In this document: in pieces, positions 41,621-51,867 of the stretch
How the letters are laid out: every line of letters starts with the position of its first letter
Position numbering within the stretch: position 1 is the first letter of the stretch
Assembly (NCBI GenBank): GCA_021397845.1
Contig: CM038047.1
Location: forward strand, 130,554,112-130,618,111
Origin: Areca catechu
Taxonomy: Eukaryota > Streptophyta > Magnoliopsida > Arecales > Arecaceae
Reading direction: 5' to 3'
Length of the DNA stretch: 64,000 bases
Translations under genes and position numbers: made by a program
The notes under the pieces: generated by a model
The model's database searches: none
Told to the model about the DNA's origin: nothing
Seen by the model: only the letters and a program-made list of their open reading frames with translations

Positions 41621-42498
41621 AGTTTAGAACCCTAAAAAAAAAGATATCTAATGGAAACCTAAAAAGAAAGCATAATATTATCAAAGGTTTTGTTATACTT
41701 GATATTCAAGCTGTTTTGATTGCATGATCTGATAAACTATGATTTTCTAGTTATTTTCAAATTATATTATTATTGGTGTGATCGTTTGGAGACCTTACTG
41801 AGCTGTAAATCTCACAACCCCCTATTTTCTTCCTTCTTAGAGTTGTGCAGGATATTCGAGCTTGGTAGTGGATTGGATTCGTGGTGAAAAATGCATAGCA
41901 AGGATCGAGTTGGGTGTGAGACTGAACATCAAAATTTTAGATGGCTTAGTTTTGTTTGGTTAGACATGTTATTAATACCTATGTAATAACTCAGTGGATT
42001 ATTTAGTAGTTTTAATTTGAATAAATGGATTATTTAGTTATAATGTAATTGTTTAAATAATATTGGTTTAGTTGAGTGATTTTTGAATGAGATGATTCTT
42101 GTGTACCTAGGCCTGGCATGATCTTAGGATAAAATCTAGGATCGTACGGTTGGTCACGTAGCTAATTTCGGTATAGGATTCGGGACGTGACATATTATTG
42201 GACCGGTTGATATTTTGATGGGACTAGGATGAGGTGCTCATCCATTTACTTGAATATGATGAGAAATGGAGTCATCTTTATTGTCACCATAAATCGAATA
42301 TTTTTTTAATAAAATGAAAATCCTTATGATCATATCCAGAAGGGTAGCTATGTTAGTCGCCCCTCATTTTTTTTTGAATAAAAAAAAAAAAGAACGAGGA
42401 CACCGAGGTAATTCATGATGCCAACTGAATGAATCCTATGCATGTTATAGTTGAACTACATGGGTTATTTCACCTTGATTTGAGTTTGCATATTCTTA

Positions 42499-42807
42499 AC
42501 GTTTTTTTTTTTTTTTTTGATAAACAAAAGGGTGAGGGGAGGTAAACCCCCGGTGTAGCTCCCCACTCGGACCCCAACCCGTTAGATGATTGTTCGATTC
42601 GGGCCATAAATTCCTGCATACCCTCCCTACCAATCGATGAGTATGTCAGCCTAACCCCACTACGGCGCCAGAGTAGTAGCCGCTCCATCCCAGTCACGTG
42701 CATCCAAAAATTTGGAATTTAATCGAGTCACCCACGGAATCATGTTTCAAACCCGTGACCGGAGAGAGGCGAAGCCATGCTTCCAACTGCGCTACCACTG
42801 TGGTGGT
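42499..42807 (-). mobile_element. tRNA-derived SINE
   Basis: On the minus strand the head reads GTGGTAGCGCAGTTGGAAGC, which contains an A box (TAGCGCAGTTGG), then about 35 nt later CACGGGTTTGAAAC, close to the B box GGTTCGAAnCC. These are the internal RNA polymerase III promoter of tRNA genes. A tRNA-unrelated body of about 220 bp follows and the element ends in a run of A (T run at 42502-42518 on +). Nine-base direct repeats ATATTCTTA flank it (42490-42498, 42808-42816), as expected for LINE-mediated insertion. No protein is encoded. Confidence 0.8.
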
Positions 42808-42816
42808 ATATTCTTA

Positions 42817-43765
42817 TCCTTTGCTAGCTCACACAATGCCTACCAATTGGCCTAGGTTGTTATTATTTATTTATTTATTATATAATAGCAAACAATTGAT
42901 TTAGTTAAGATGTGGATGAGTCGTGCATGTGCAAGTATTAGTCTTAGATCTCGGCCTAACTCTTCACATTACAAAGATAATTGCACGATGTGTGCTCTAG
43001 AATGCATGCCCGGGCCACACATTCGTTTACCTTCCATTACAAATCATTTGTTAATCGGTCCTCTTAATAATTGGTTTCAACTTGTTTAGTAACATGACTC
43101 CTATTTCTTATTTTTTATATTAATAATAAAATTATTGAAATTAAGATAAAAATATGTTTGTATTATTATTATTAAGATTTTTTTTTTAAAAACCATTTTT
43201 CATTATTTCTATAAAAAATAAAAGTTACTCTCAATATTTTTAAATATACGGAACTCATATTTTTTACCACCATCTATGCTATCTTTAATATGCATACCAT
43301 CATCTTAACTACAACCACTATGACAACTATTATTATCATTATCAAAAATATGAAGTAATATATTGAATTGAAGAAAAAACAACTCTATTATTTTGCTAGA
43401 CAAAAGAACGGTTGAAATTTTAAGCCAACTAATAGATCTGTTGATGGTATTTTAATATCTTGGAAATTTTTTAAGTTGATGGATAATCTTTTTTAATAAA
43501 ATGAAAAGAATGAGGATGACCAGCATAGCTATTTTTTTAGATATAATTAAAAAAATTAATTTATTAAAAATATTTTATACTAGATAATAATAAAGATGAT
43601 CTTTCAATATTAACATTTTTTTCATAAGCACTGTCTTGACCCCTGAAAAAGACCTGAGGAGTGAGCTTAGCTCATGACTAATTCCTGTGGCCCAGTCGAA
43701 ACATATTACAGGAGCAAACAAAAAAAATTAGATTTTATATAAAAACTTTATAAAAAAATTCAAAC
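42817..43765. other. AT-rich spacer, nothing recognised
   Basis: Long T and A runs and TTATTATTATTATT-type stretches. No ORF, inverted repeat or RNA gene seen. Confidence 0.45.
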
Positions 43766-43769
43766 GGGT

Positions 43770-44250
43770 TGCAGGACCTTGTTGGCAGGATCGGTGGCTG
43801 GATCCTGGTGACCGGATCGGTGATTTGACCAGTGACAAGACCCTAGCGTGAAACTTGTGACAGGACCCTGCCGGCTAGACTGGCAATCGGACCAGTGGTA
43901 GGACCCTACCGACCGGACCGGTAGCAGGACCCTAGCAGTTGGACTGGTGGCAGGACCTTGGCGACCGGACCGGCAGTTTGACCGGTGCAGGACCCTAGTG
44001 GCCGGACCTATGACAGGATCCTGCCGGCCAGACTGACGATCAGACCGATGGTAGGACCCTGGCGCTGGACGGTGGCATGACCTTGGCGATCGTATCGATG
44101 GTTTGACCGGTGACAGGATCCTAGCGATCGGACCGGTGGCAGGATCCTGGTATCCGGACCGACGATCAGACCGATGGTAGGACCTTGGCTGTCGGATCGG
44201 TGGCAGGACCCTGGCTGCCAGATCGGTGGCAGGACCCCAGTTGCCACATG
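43770..44250. repeat. GC-rich minisatellite of GACCGGTGGCAGGACCCT-like units
   Basis: About 15-20 irregular units of roughly 20-33 bp, each combining (A/G)GACCGG(T/A)GGCAGGA with CCTAGCGACCGGA. Variants recur without interruption over almost 480 bp. The 183-residue minus-strand frame (43760-44311) across it is a repeat product, not a gene. It adjoins the left half of the old chromovirus LTR. Confidence 0.8.
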
Positions 44251-44289
44251 GAATTTTTTTTTTTAAAACCACGTGGAAGAACATTGTGA

Positions 44290-44581
44290 ATCCAAAACAA
44301 GGCACTATCAAGCATCATTTCGAAACGATGTCTCGGGTTATGGATGGCATGTGGAGGGATGGTGATGTGTGGAAGTGCTTAGGATTTAAGCCTTAGCGCG
44401 GGGATGAAAGTAGGAACAGAAGAAAGGGAAGCTCAGAGAGGAGAAAAACCAAGAGAGGAAGAGAATCTTTAGACAGAGAAAGAAAGTAATAGCTTTTATT
44501 TCTCAAAATCAATTCATTCATACTTTTAAAAGCTCCAACACATAAGTATTTATAGGCAAAATAACAAAAGTTTAAAACAAT
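44290..44581 (-). repeat. left part of an old chromovirus LTR, cut off by the Sirevirus
   Basis: Read on the minus strand from 44581 the sequence has a TATA-like box (GCCTATAAATACTT, about 44548-44561), an A/T-rich leader, a CTCTTCCTCTCTTGG pyrimidine block and a GC-rich end. This is the usual layout of LTR promoter plus R/U5. The Sirevirus target duplication ACAAT links it to 57878 onward, where the minus-strand chromovirus ends. So this is probably the downstream part of that element's 3' LTR; the LTR ends are not defined. Confidence 0.45.
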
Positions 44582-46159
44582 TGTTGACCCCTAAAATGAT
44601 TTTGATGATAACAAAACATTGGAGCATACATTTGGTTATCTAACAACTCTTCAAATGATTGATAAGTTTTTGTAGGACAACTACATTGACACACTTTCTA
44701 AATTCTACAGTCTTTAATGTTTTGTGTTGAGTTGTAAAGTCTTTATAATCTTGTAAAGAAGAACCCTACAAAAATTTTCTATTAAAATCAAGTTTAAGGG
44801 TTACTTCTAGTAGTCTTTTAAGCTTCAATTTTTCTTGAATTTATTGAAAGAAGTGCTTGAAGAAGACTTCAAAGCTTGGGACAAGTGTTTTGGAAGTTTG
44901 AAGTTGATCTAGCTGAAGAACCACCTTCGAGCCGACTGGATGGAGGACCCAGCCAACTCTGGCACTGGCACAGAAAAGAAGTTCTCTGGCACACAGATGC
45001 AACCGACTAGCACCAAGGCCCAACTGACTCGTCTAGAACATGGTTGAGAACGTTCTGAGATTCTCAGGGATCTGAGCCGACTGGAATTCAGCCCAGCCGA
45101 CTCGTCTAGAACTTGGTTAAGAATGGTTTGATAGCCTCTAAGATCCGAGCCGACTGGATTCCAACCTAGCCGACTCGTCCAGAGTGAGGTATTTGCTCAA
45201 CTGTGGAAGCTAGCCGATTGGCACTCAGCCCAGTTGACCCGAACTTGGTCCGAGCCGACTCGAAGTTTGTCCGAGCCGACTGGAATGACGAAGTCACCTC
45301 CAACAGCTAGTTCCAATTCTCAGTTTTTGAATTCCAAAGTGCTCCAATGGTAACTTGTCAGCTCCCAATGGTCTACAACGTTCAAAATCAAGGGAAGGCA
45401 GTTGATGTCTTTATAAATAAGGTATGAGAACATCTTTGAAGAGACTATTGAATTATTGAGCATTTATTGAACACTTATTGAAGTGAAGAGAGAGCACTAG
45501 AGCTTTAAAGTCTGCTTTCAAGCCTGCAACAACTCTTACCTGAAGCTTGAAGCATCTTTGAGGAAAGCAAGGAAGCCATTGAAGTGCATTGAAGAGCATT
45601 CAGTGGATTTTCACTCAAGCTGCATTGGCAATCACCCTGACAACAGAGTTTGTCTTTATTATTGCTTCTTTATTCTATCTTTTAGAATATGTGGATTATT
45701 GGTGAGCCCAGTTGTAAAAATCAAATAGGTTTCTTTGGTGAGCCTTTAAAAACTAGAGTGTAGAGGTTTCTTTGGTGAGCCTATCTAAAAACCAAAGTGT
45801 AGAGATTTTAGGTAAACCTGTAAAAACCTAGCTCGGGTTTCTTTGGTGAGCCCAGTTTCAAAAACCAAAGTGTAGATGTTGGGATTGTGAGCTTGTAAAA
45901 CAATCCGACTGTATTCCAGTTTGGGGGATATAGTGAAAATCCCGAGTGGTAAACTTGGGTAGTGGACGTAGGAGCTGGGTTGCTCCGAACCACTATAAAT
46001 CTGTCTTGTTTGTATTGTGTTTGATTTACTTCTAGCTTCTGCATTCATACTCTGTTTGACACAGCACTTAACCACTAAAAGGAATTACTTGTGCACATAC
46101 TTGCGAAAATTTGTAATTTCCAATTCATCCCCCTCTTAGGTTAAGCCACCTGGGCAACA
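44582..46159 (+). repeat. 5' LTR of the Sirevirus
   Basis: TGTTGACCCC...CTGGGCAACA, 1578 bp. It contains CGAGCCGACTGG-type motifs (44930-45290), the phrase CTTTATAAATAAGG at about 45409 as a likely TATA box, and TTTGGTGAGCC...AAAAACCAAA units (45700-45880). The copy at 56301-57877 is closely similar. Confidence 0.95.
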
Positions 46160-46161
46160 GC

Positions 46162-46173
46162 TGGTATCAAAGC
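46162..46173 (+). other. primer binding site of the Sirevirus
   Basis: TGGTATCAAAGC starts two bases after the LTR. It equals the initiator tRNA-Met complement TGGTATCAGAGC except for one G-to-A change. Confidence 0.85.
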
Positions 46174-46202
46174 AATGTCTCTGATTACTTGAGTTAAGAT
46201 TG

Positions 46203-48097
46203 ATGGCTCATCCCATAAGTACATCCTTGGCCGAGGGCCAATCAACAAATAGACGTCTACTATTCACAGGCACTAATTATTCATATTGGAAAGCACGAAT
46301 AAAAATTTACATACAAGCTGTAGATTTTCAATTGTAGAAGGTCATCTTGAAAGGGCCACACATTCTCACAATTAAAGTTGATGGCATGGACATCCTAAGC
46401 CTGAAGAGGACTGGGATGATCATGACATGAAGATGGGGGAATTGAATGCCAAAGCAATGAATTTATTATATTGTGCTTTGGATGCAAACGAGTTCAACCG
46501 AATTTCCACTTGCTCTTCAGCAAAGGAAATCTGGGATAAACTCGAAGTGACCCATGAGGGAACTTCCTAAGTGAAAACCTCCAAGATAAATCTTTTAGTT
46601 CATAATTATGAATTATTCAAAATGGAACCTTCTAAAATAATATCTTCCATGTTCTCTAGATTTATAGATATTATTAACGGTTTAAAGAGTCTTGGCTGGG
46701 TATACTCTAATGCAGATCTAGTTCAGAAGATCCTTCATTCTTTGCCTGACAAATGGGATCCCAAGGTAACTGCAATCCAGGAAGCCAAAGATCTCAACAC
46801 ATTGATTCTGGATGAACTGCTGGGATCACTCATCATCCACGAGCTGACAATGCAACACAGAATGGAAGATGAGCAGAAGAAAAAGAAGACAATAGCCTTC
46901 AAAGCTGCTTCCGATTCAAAGAGGGATGATGAAGAATCTGAAGAAGAAAGCACCTCCTCCAATGACGACCTAAAAGACGAAGACATCACTATGGTTGTGA
47001 GGAGATTCAAAGAATTTATGGGAAGAAAGAAAGAAAGGTACAACCAGAAATTTCATAGGAAGGATTATGGAAAGGAAAAAGAAAATGACAGAGAGAAAGA
47101 TAAAGAGGTAGTCCCCACATGCTACGAATGCAAGAAGCTGTGTCACATACGTCCAGACTGTCCACTACTAAATAAATCCTTTAGACAAAAGAAGAAAAAG
47201 AAAGCCATGGTTGTTACATGGTCCGATAGTGAAGACTCATCATCATCTGAAGAAGAAGAGACCACCAAGACTGCAAATCTTTGCTTAATGTGTCTCGAAG
47301 ATGAGGTAACATCCCCTAACAATTGTACTAAATTTACTTTCGATGAATTAAATTCTGCTTTTTATGACTTACTTTCTGAATTTAAGAAAGCTGGAGTAAA
47401 GATAAAATCATTGAAAAATATGAATGATTCTTTACTCAAACAAAATGATGAAATTTCAGAAAAGAATAGTTTATTACAAAAGGAATTGCATGACTTTTCT
47501 GAAAAATTCAAAAAACTGAAAAACGAGAATCTTTCATATGAAAAGAAAAACAATGATTTACTTGTTAAAAATAATGAATTGAAAAAGGAGATTACAAAAC
47601 TCAAGCCTTTGGTTGAAAAACTCACTTTATCTTCAAATAAGCTTGAGCTAATTCTAAAAGAACAATGAATTTCAGGAAATAAAGCTGGAATTGGTTTCAA
47701 CACTTCTTTTGTAAATGGAATTTCAACAACGACTTTTGTGAAATCCAAAACACCTGCTCAAAATATTTTATTTCAAAAAGTTTCAGCCACATCAAAAACT
47801 GTTTCTACTTCAAAGTCCTTATCATATGTTTCTAAGAATTTGAGCAAAAATGCATACATTCAAAAAAGTTCAAAATCTGCATCAAGTGCATCAACTTTTA
47901 GAACTTCAAATTCTGTTTCCATCAAAAAATCTAAAGTTGTTTGCTATGCTTGTAAAAGAATAGGACATAAAGCTTTTGAATGTAATAATCTTAGAAATGT
48001 CTTTAAAAAAGTAAAAAAGATTTGGGTTCCCAAAGGAACCACTTCTGCTGACCTGCAAGGACCCAAGGTAGCTTGGGTACCTAAAAGAATTCATTGA
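46203..48097 (+). pseudogene. gag of the Sirevirus (two zinc knuckles, coiled coil)
   Basis: A likely start ATG is at 46203 (MAHPISTSL), followed by TNYSYWKARIKIYIQAVDFQL; stops and frame changes occur between 46318 and 46570. The main frame 46571-47668 contains the gag core (about 46571-46870), an acidic/Lys-rich stretch, a CCHC knuckle CYECKKLCHIRPDC (about 47128), and a long coiled coil (47370-47665). A TGA at 47666 interrupts. The same frame then reads a Ser/Lys-rich region and a second knuckle CYACKRIGHKAFEC (about 47943), ending at 48097 where a frame change leads into protease. Gag packages the RNA. Confidence 0.85.
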
Positions 48098-48110
48098 CTA
48101 TTTTGCAGGA

Positions 48111-48353
48111 ATGTCTTGCAGCCCGAAATTGAAGAAAAGGTGGTATTTGGACAGCGGTTGCTCAAGACATATGACGGGTGATAAGGACCAATTCATTACC
48201 CTTGAAATGAAAGGAGGAGGTATGGTCACCTTTGGAGACAATGGCAAAGGAAGAATAATCGGTATTGGTAAGATCAAAATTACTCCCTTCACTTTTATTG
48301 AAAATATTTTGCTAGTAGACAAATTGAAGCATAATCTCTTAAGTATAAGTTAA
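48111..48353 (+). pseudogene. copia protease domain of the Sirevirus
   Basis: RWYLDSGCSRHMTGDKDQF holds the catalytic Asp-Ser-Gly intact. The frame ends at a TAA in a Gln-type position after HNLLSIS. It lies one frame away from the end of gag; the shift falls between about 48085 and 48110. Aspartic protease releases the mature proteins. Confidence 0.85.
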
Positions 48354-49878
48354 TTATGTGATAAAGGCTTCAAGGTTATCTTTGAGTCTTCTATGTGCAT
48401 AGTAACTTACTCTTTAGATTCTAGCAATAAATTTATTGGACATAGACTCGGGAATATCTATGTGGTAGATCTTAATGATCTTGCCATGTATAGTAGCCCT
48501 AGTCTAGTTGTAATGTTAAGACCAAAGAGTCAGGCTTACTATGGCATAGACGATTAGGTCATGCTAGCATACATACAATTGCCAAATTAATTTTTAAATA
48601 TCTTGTTAGAGGCATGCCTAAGTTTAAAGTTGATTTAAATCATGTTTGTGATGCATGCCAAATAAGTAAACAAACTAGGGAGAGTTTTAAATCAAAGAAT
48701 ATAGTTTCTATAACAAGACCTCTTGAACTACTTCACATGGATCTTTTCGGACCTACTAGGACCACAAGCCTAGGAGAGATGAAATATGCTCTTATGATAG
48801 TAGATGATTTTTCGAGATTTACATGGATTTTGTTCATTGCCTCAAAAGATAAAACTTTTCATGTTTTTAGAAAATTTCATAAAAAGGTTTCAAACCAAAA
48901 AAACTTATCTTTGATTTCAATTAGAAGTGATCATGGAACTGAATTTGAAAATCAATTTTTTGAAGATTATTGTACTGAATTTGGCATTGATCACAACTTC
49001 GCTCCTAGAACATCTCAACAAAATGGTGTTGTAGAGAGGAAAAATAGGACATTGAAAAAAATGGCTCGCACAATGTTGTGTGAAGGCAATCATCCAAAGT
49101 ACTTTTGGACAGAAGCAGTGAACACTGCATGTTATATTTTAAACTGTATTTTGATCCGTCCTATCTTAAAGAAAACCCCTTATGAGCTTTGGAATGACAA
49201 AAAACCCAATATTAGTTATTTTCATGTGTTTGGTTGTAAATGCTTTGTGCATAACAATGAAAAAGATAATTTAGGAAAATTTGATTCTAAAGCTAATGAT
49301 GCAATTTTTCTGGGTTATTCATTATATAGCAAAGCATATAGGGTTTTTAATAAAAGGACTCTTACTGTTGAAGAGTCAATTCATGTTGTATTTATTGAAA
49401 CTAACCCTACACCTTCTAGACAAGAAGAGTACATAGATAATGATGTAGGTACATTACAAAAAGGAATAGATGACTTGAGCATTCAAGACAAAGACACTCA
49501 AGATGGAGAAGAAATGGTAAGTAAGGATCACACCAATCTACCGAGGGACTGGAGGTATGTTACATCTCACCCTAAAGAATTAATAATAGGAGATCCTTCA
49601 CATGGTGTTAGGACTAGGGTTGCACATAAGGATGCGTATGATTACCTAGCCTTTGTATCACAAATAGAACCCCATAGCTTAGAAGAGGCTGAGACTGACC
49701 TAAACTGGATGATGGCAATGCATGATGAATTAAACTAGTTTGAAAGAAATAAGGTATGGACACTTGTAAATAGACCTACAGACCTTCCAATTATAGGAAC
49801 TAAATGGGTCTATAGGAATAAATTAAATGAGCAAGGAAATATTATAAGGAACAAAGCTAGATTAGTGGCTAAGGGATA
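48354..49878 (+). pseudogene. integrase and N-terminal RT of the Sirevirus
   Basis: After a damaged GAG-pre-integrase region (48354-48613; LWHRRLGHAS-type zinc finger in shifted frame), the open frame 48614-49738 carries CDACQISKQT and the integrase core with all three acidic residues: LLHMDLFGPT, SIRSDHGTEFEN, QQNGVVERKNRTL. The copia RT start follows, with a TAG at a Gln position (49736-49738) before FERNKVWTLVNRP. The frame reaches KARLVAKGY, where the foreign LTR element is inserted at 49879. Confidence 0.88.
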
Positions 49879-50156
49879 TGACGCGGGACACAAACCCGAA
49901 TCAATTTTATTCCAAGGAGATTGGGCCGTTGGTCGCTAGGAAACGACCCTAGGCTAGGCTAAACCCAATTTATTATTTTTTTTCCAAATTTTTTTTATTC
50001 AAATAAAACTTTTTTTCATATTTTTTTCCTCTTTTCTTTTATATTTTTTATCTCTTTTTTTTTCTTTTATTCACTCCCTTTTTCTTTTCACGGTTTTCTT
50101 CTTCTTCTTTTTTTTTACCCTTCACGTGAAGTCGGCATTAGACTGCCGGCTATGCA
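49879..50156 (-). repeat. 3' LTR of the miniature element
   Basis: On + it starts TGACGCGGGACAC and ends GCCGGCTATGCA. It is about 95% identical by eye to 51543-51821. Its inner neighbour is a short imperfect palindrome GCATTCACGATCGTGTGAATGC (overlapping 50154-50175), not the 41-bp segment seen at the other end. Confidence 0.75.
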
Positions 50157-51542
50157 TTCACGATCGTGTGAATGCTATCCTCCTGGACCAAAACAGGGAG
50201 GGACTTCGAGGGAGCAGGGGACAGGAAACCAGAGGGAAGTCCGGCGGGCTTTCCACCGGCGATGGCGGCGGGGGCGGCGATGGCGGCTCGGGATGGTAGT
50301 GGCAGCGCGACTCTGCTCCGGCGAATGGCATCATCATGGCAACAGGGAGCCGACGGCGGGCGTTGCGGCAGGGAGCAGCTTCGAGAGGATTTCGCCGGAG
50401 TCGGCACTGGCGGAGGCAGCGACGGCCATGGCAGAGTTGACGGCGGGGCGAAGATGGTAGCAGGGTGGCAAGGAGCTGTGCGGCCGGAATCCATCAGGGC
50501 AGGTGGTCTCAATTTGGCCATGGGCTGGGAGCGGAGGAGATCTGCTGGAGGGAGGAAGACGCTCGGTGTGCTCGGTCTGGGGCGGTGCAACGTCGCGCGG
50601 ATTGGGTGGAGATGAGTCCGATGGACGGCGACTTCAGGGAGCAGGGAGGAGGTCCCGTTGAAGGCGTCGCGGGTCCCTTGAGCCATGGATCTTCGGCTCA
50701 GCGACGTGGAGGGTGGGGAGGCGGGATCCGGTCGGTGATCCTGCTCACAGGCGGAAAAGGATCGTCGGCTGCTGGGATGGAGCCAGGAGGAGATTCAATG
50801 GCGTCAAGTGGATCTGGGCAGGGTTCTTCTCGATCCTACGGAGGAAGAAGATGGTGCAGGCTTGGTGGTTCCGGCTGGAAGAAAGGCGGTTGACTGAAGA
50901 GGCTTGCTGGAAATAATAAGTTCTCTGGAAGTTTTAAGTGGTAGGGGTCGGAGAATAGGAGAAAGAAGAATCCGAGAGGAAGAACGGGAAGAGAAGGGGA
51001 AAGTCAGTCGGGACACATCAAAAATCTCATTTCTCAAATAATCTTCATCCTCCTAATTTCATCTTCGCTACTTTTCTTATTTCAGTAAGAAACATCTTAA
51101 ATAAACTATCGGAACCTGAAAGAGATCTGAATAAATCCTAAAATAATCGAAACTTCTCAACAGACTGAGAAATCCGAACGATAAATCCTAAAACAAATAT
51201 TTAAACTAGATAATCAAATCCTAAAAACTGATAAGATAAGATAATATCTTGAATTTAAATTCAAGAGTGCTGCATCAGGATTAGTGCTCAACATGATCAG
51301 GATCTGTGCTCATTAGGATCTGTGCTCATCAGGATATGGGCTGGGCTTCTAGGTTTGGATTGATGTCCCCATCATTTCCCCTGAGGTGGGGAGAACTCGA
51401 CTCCGTCGAGTCAAGCTTTAGCAATCTTCAAATTGATGCACTTCTGACTCCAATGCACCACGTAATCTGCAGACTAAAAATTTTTATAGAAATAATGCAA
51501 TTAAAATGACTAACCTAACCTAACCTGGCTCTGATACCAAGT
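50157..51542 (-). other. internal region of the miniature element
   Basis: 50157-50900 is strikingly GC-rich, unlike everything around it, and 50930-51542 is AT-rich. A 178-residue minus-strand frame (50150-50686) is Pro/Ser/Ala-rich and overlaps long frames on the + strand. It shows no domain and I do not consider it a gene. The GC-rich block could be captured host exon sequence, but I cannot name a source. The minus-strand primer site adjoins 51543. Confidence 0.5.
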
Positions 51543-51862
51543 TGATGCGGGACACAAACCCAAATCAATTTTATTCCAAGGAGATTGGGCCGTTGGTCAC
51601 TAGGAAACGATCCTAGGCTAGGCTAAACCCAATTTATTATTTTTTTTCCAAATTTTTTTTATTCAAATAAAACTTTTTTTCATATTTTTTTCCTCTTTTC
51701 TTTTATAATTTTTATCTCTTTTTTTTTTCTTTTATTCACTCCCTTTTTCTTTTCATGATTTTCTTCTTCTTTTTTTCTTTTACCCTTCACGTGAAGTCGG
51801 CATTAGACTGCCGGCTATGCACTCCTTGGAATAAAATTGATTCGAGGTCGTGTCCTGCGTCA
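51543..51862 (-). repeat. 5' LTR of the miniature element plus 41-bp inverted end
   Basis: 51543-51821 repeats the left LTR (TGATGCGGGACAC...GGCTATGCA). 51822-51862 is an extra segment that is the inverted copy of the LTR's own outer 41 bp, ending GTCCTGCGTCA at the target duplication. Confidence 0.7.
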
Positions 51863-51867
51863 GGATA

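Larger units (their letters stand above)
40281..42192 (+). repeat. LTR-like sequence, possibly a Tekay/Del chromovirus LTR
   Basis: No ORF of interest. The order of a GA-rich leader, the phrase GACCTTACTGAGCTGTAAATCTCAC (in two pieces around 41790-41816), TTCTTAGAGTTGTGCAGG (41835) and an end reading CGGGACGTGACA (42192) reminds me of LTRs of plant Del/Tekay elements. No primer site follows, and no second copy or target duplication was found. Treat as a tentative label. Confidence 0.35.
49879..51862 (-). mobile_element. miniature coding-poor LTR retrotransposon inserted in the Sirevirus RT
   Basis: A 5-bp duplication GGATA (49874-49878, 51863-51867) flanks 1984 bp. Directly repeated sequences of about 278 bp (49879-50156 and 51543-51821) act as LTRs. 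Just inside the right repeat the minus strand reads TTGGTATCAGAGCC (51526-51539), a Met-tRNA primer site, so the element is on the minus strand. It has no gag or pol, as in TRIM or LARD elements. The outermost 41 bp on each side (49879-49919, 51822-51862) are inverted copies of each other (38 of 41 identical), and the right one is missing at the inner edge of the left repeat. RT resumes at 51868. Confidence 0.75.

Noticed and set aside
42740..42807. Functional tRNA gene
   Set aside because: A and B boxes are present, but the cloverleaf is incomplete and the sequence continues into a poly(A)-ended body with a target duplication, so it is a SINE head.
43760..44311. 183-residue minus-strand ORF with repeated RSYHRSD-like units
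   Set aside because: Product of a GC-rich minisatellite with no domain character or start context.
50150..50686. 178-residue Pro/Ala/Ser-rich ORF in the miniature LTR element
   Set aside because: Both strands are open because of high GC content; no motif recognised. Kept only as possible captured sequence.
51500..51530. CCTAACCTAACCTAACC as an interstitial telomere
   Set aside because: The unit is 5 bp (CCTAA) rather than the plant 7-bp telomere repeat and only three units long; it lies next to a primer site of a retroelement.
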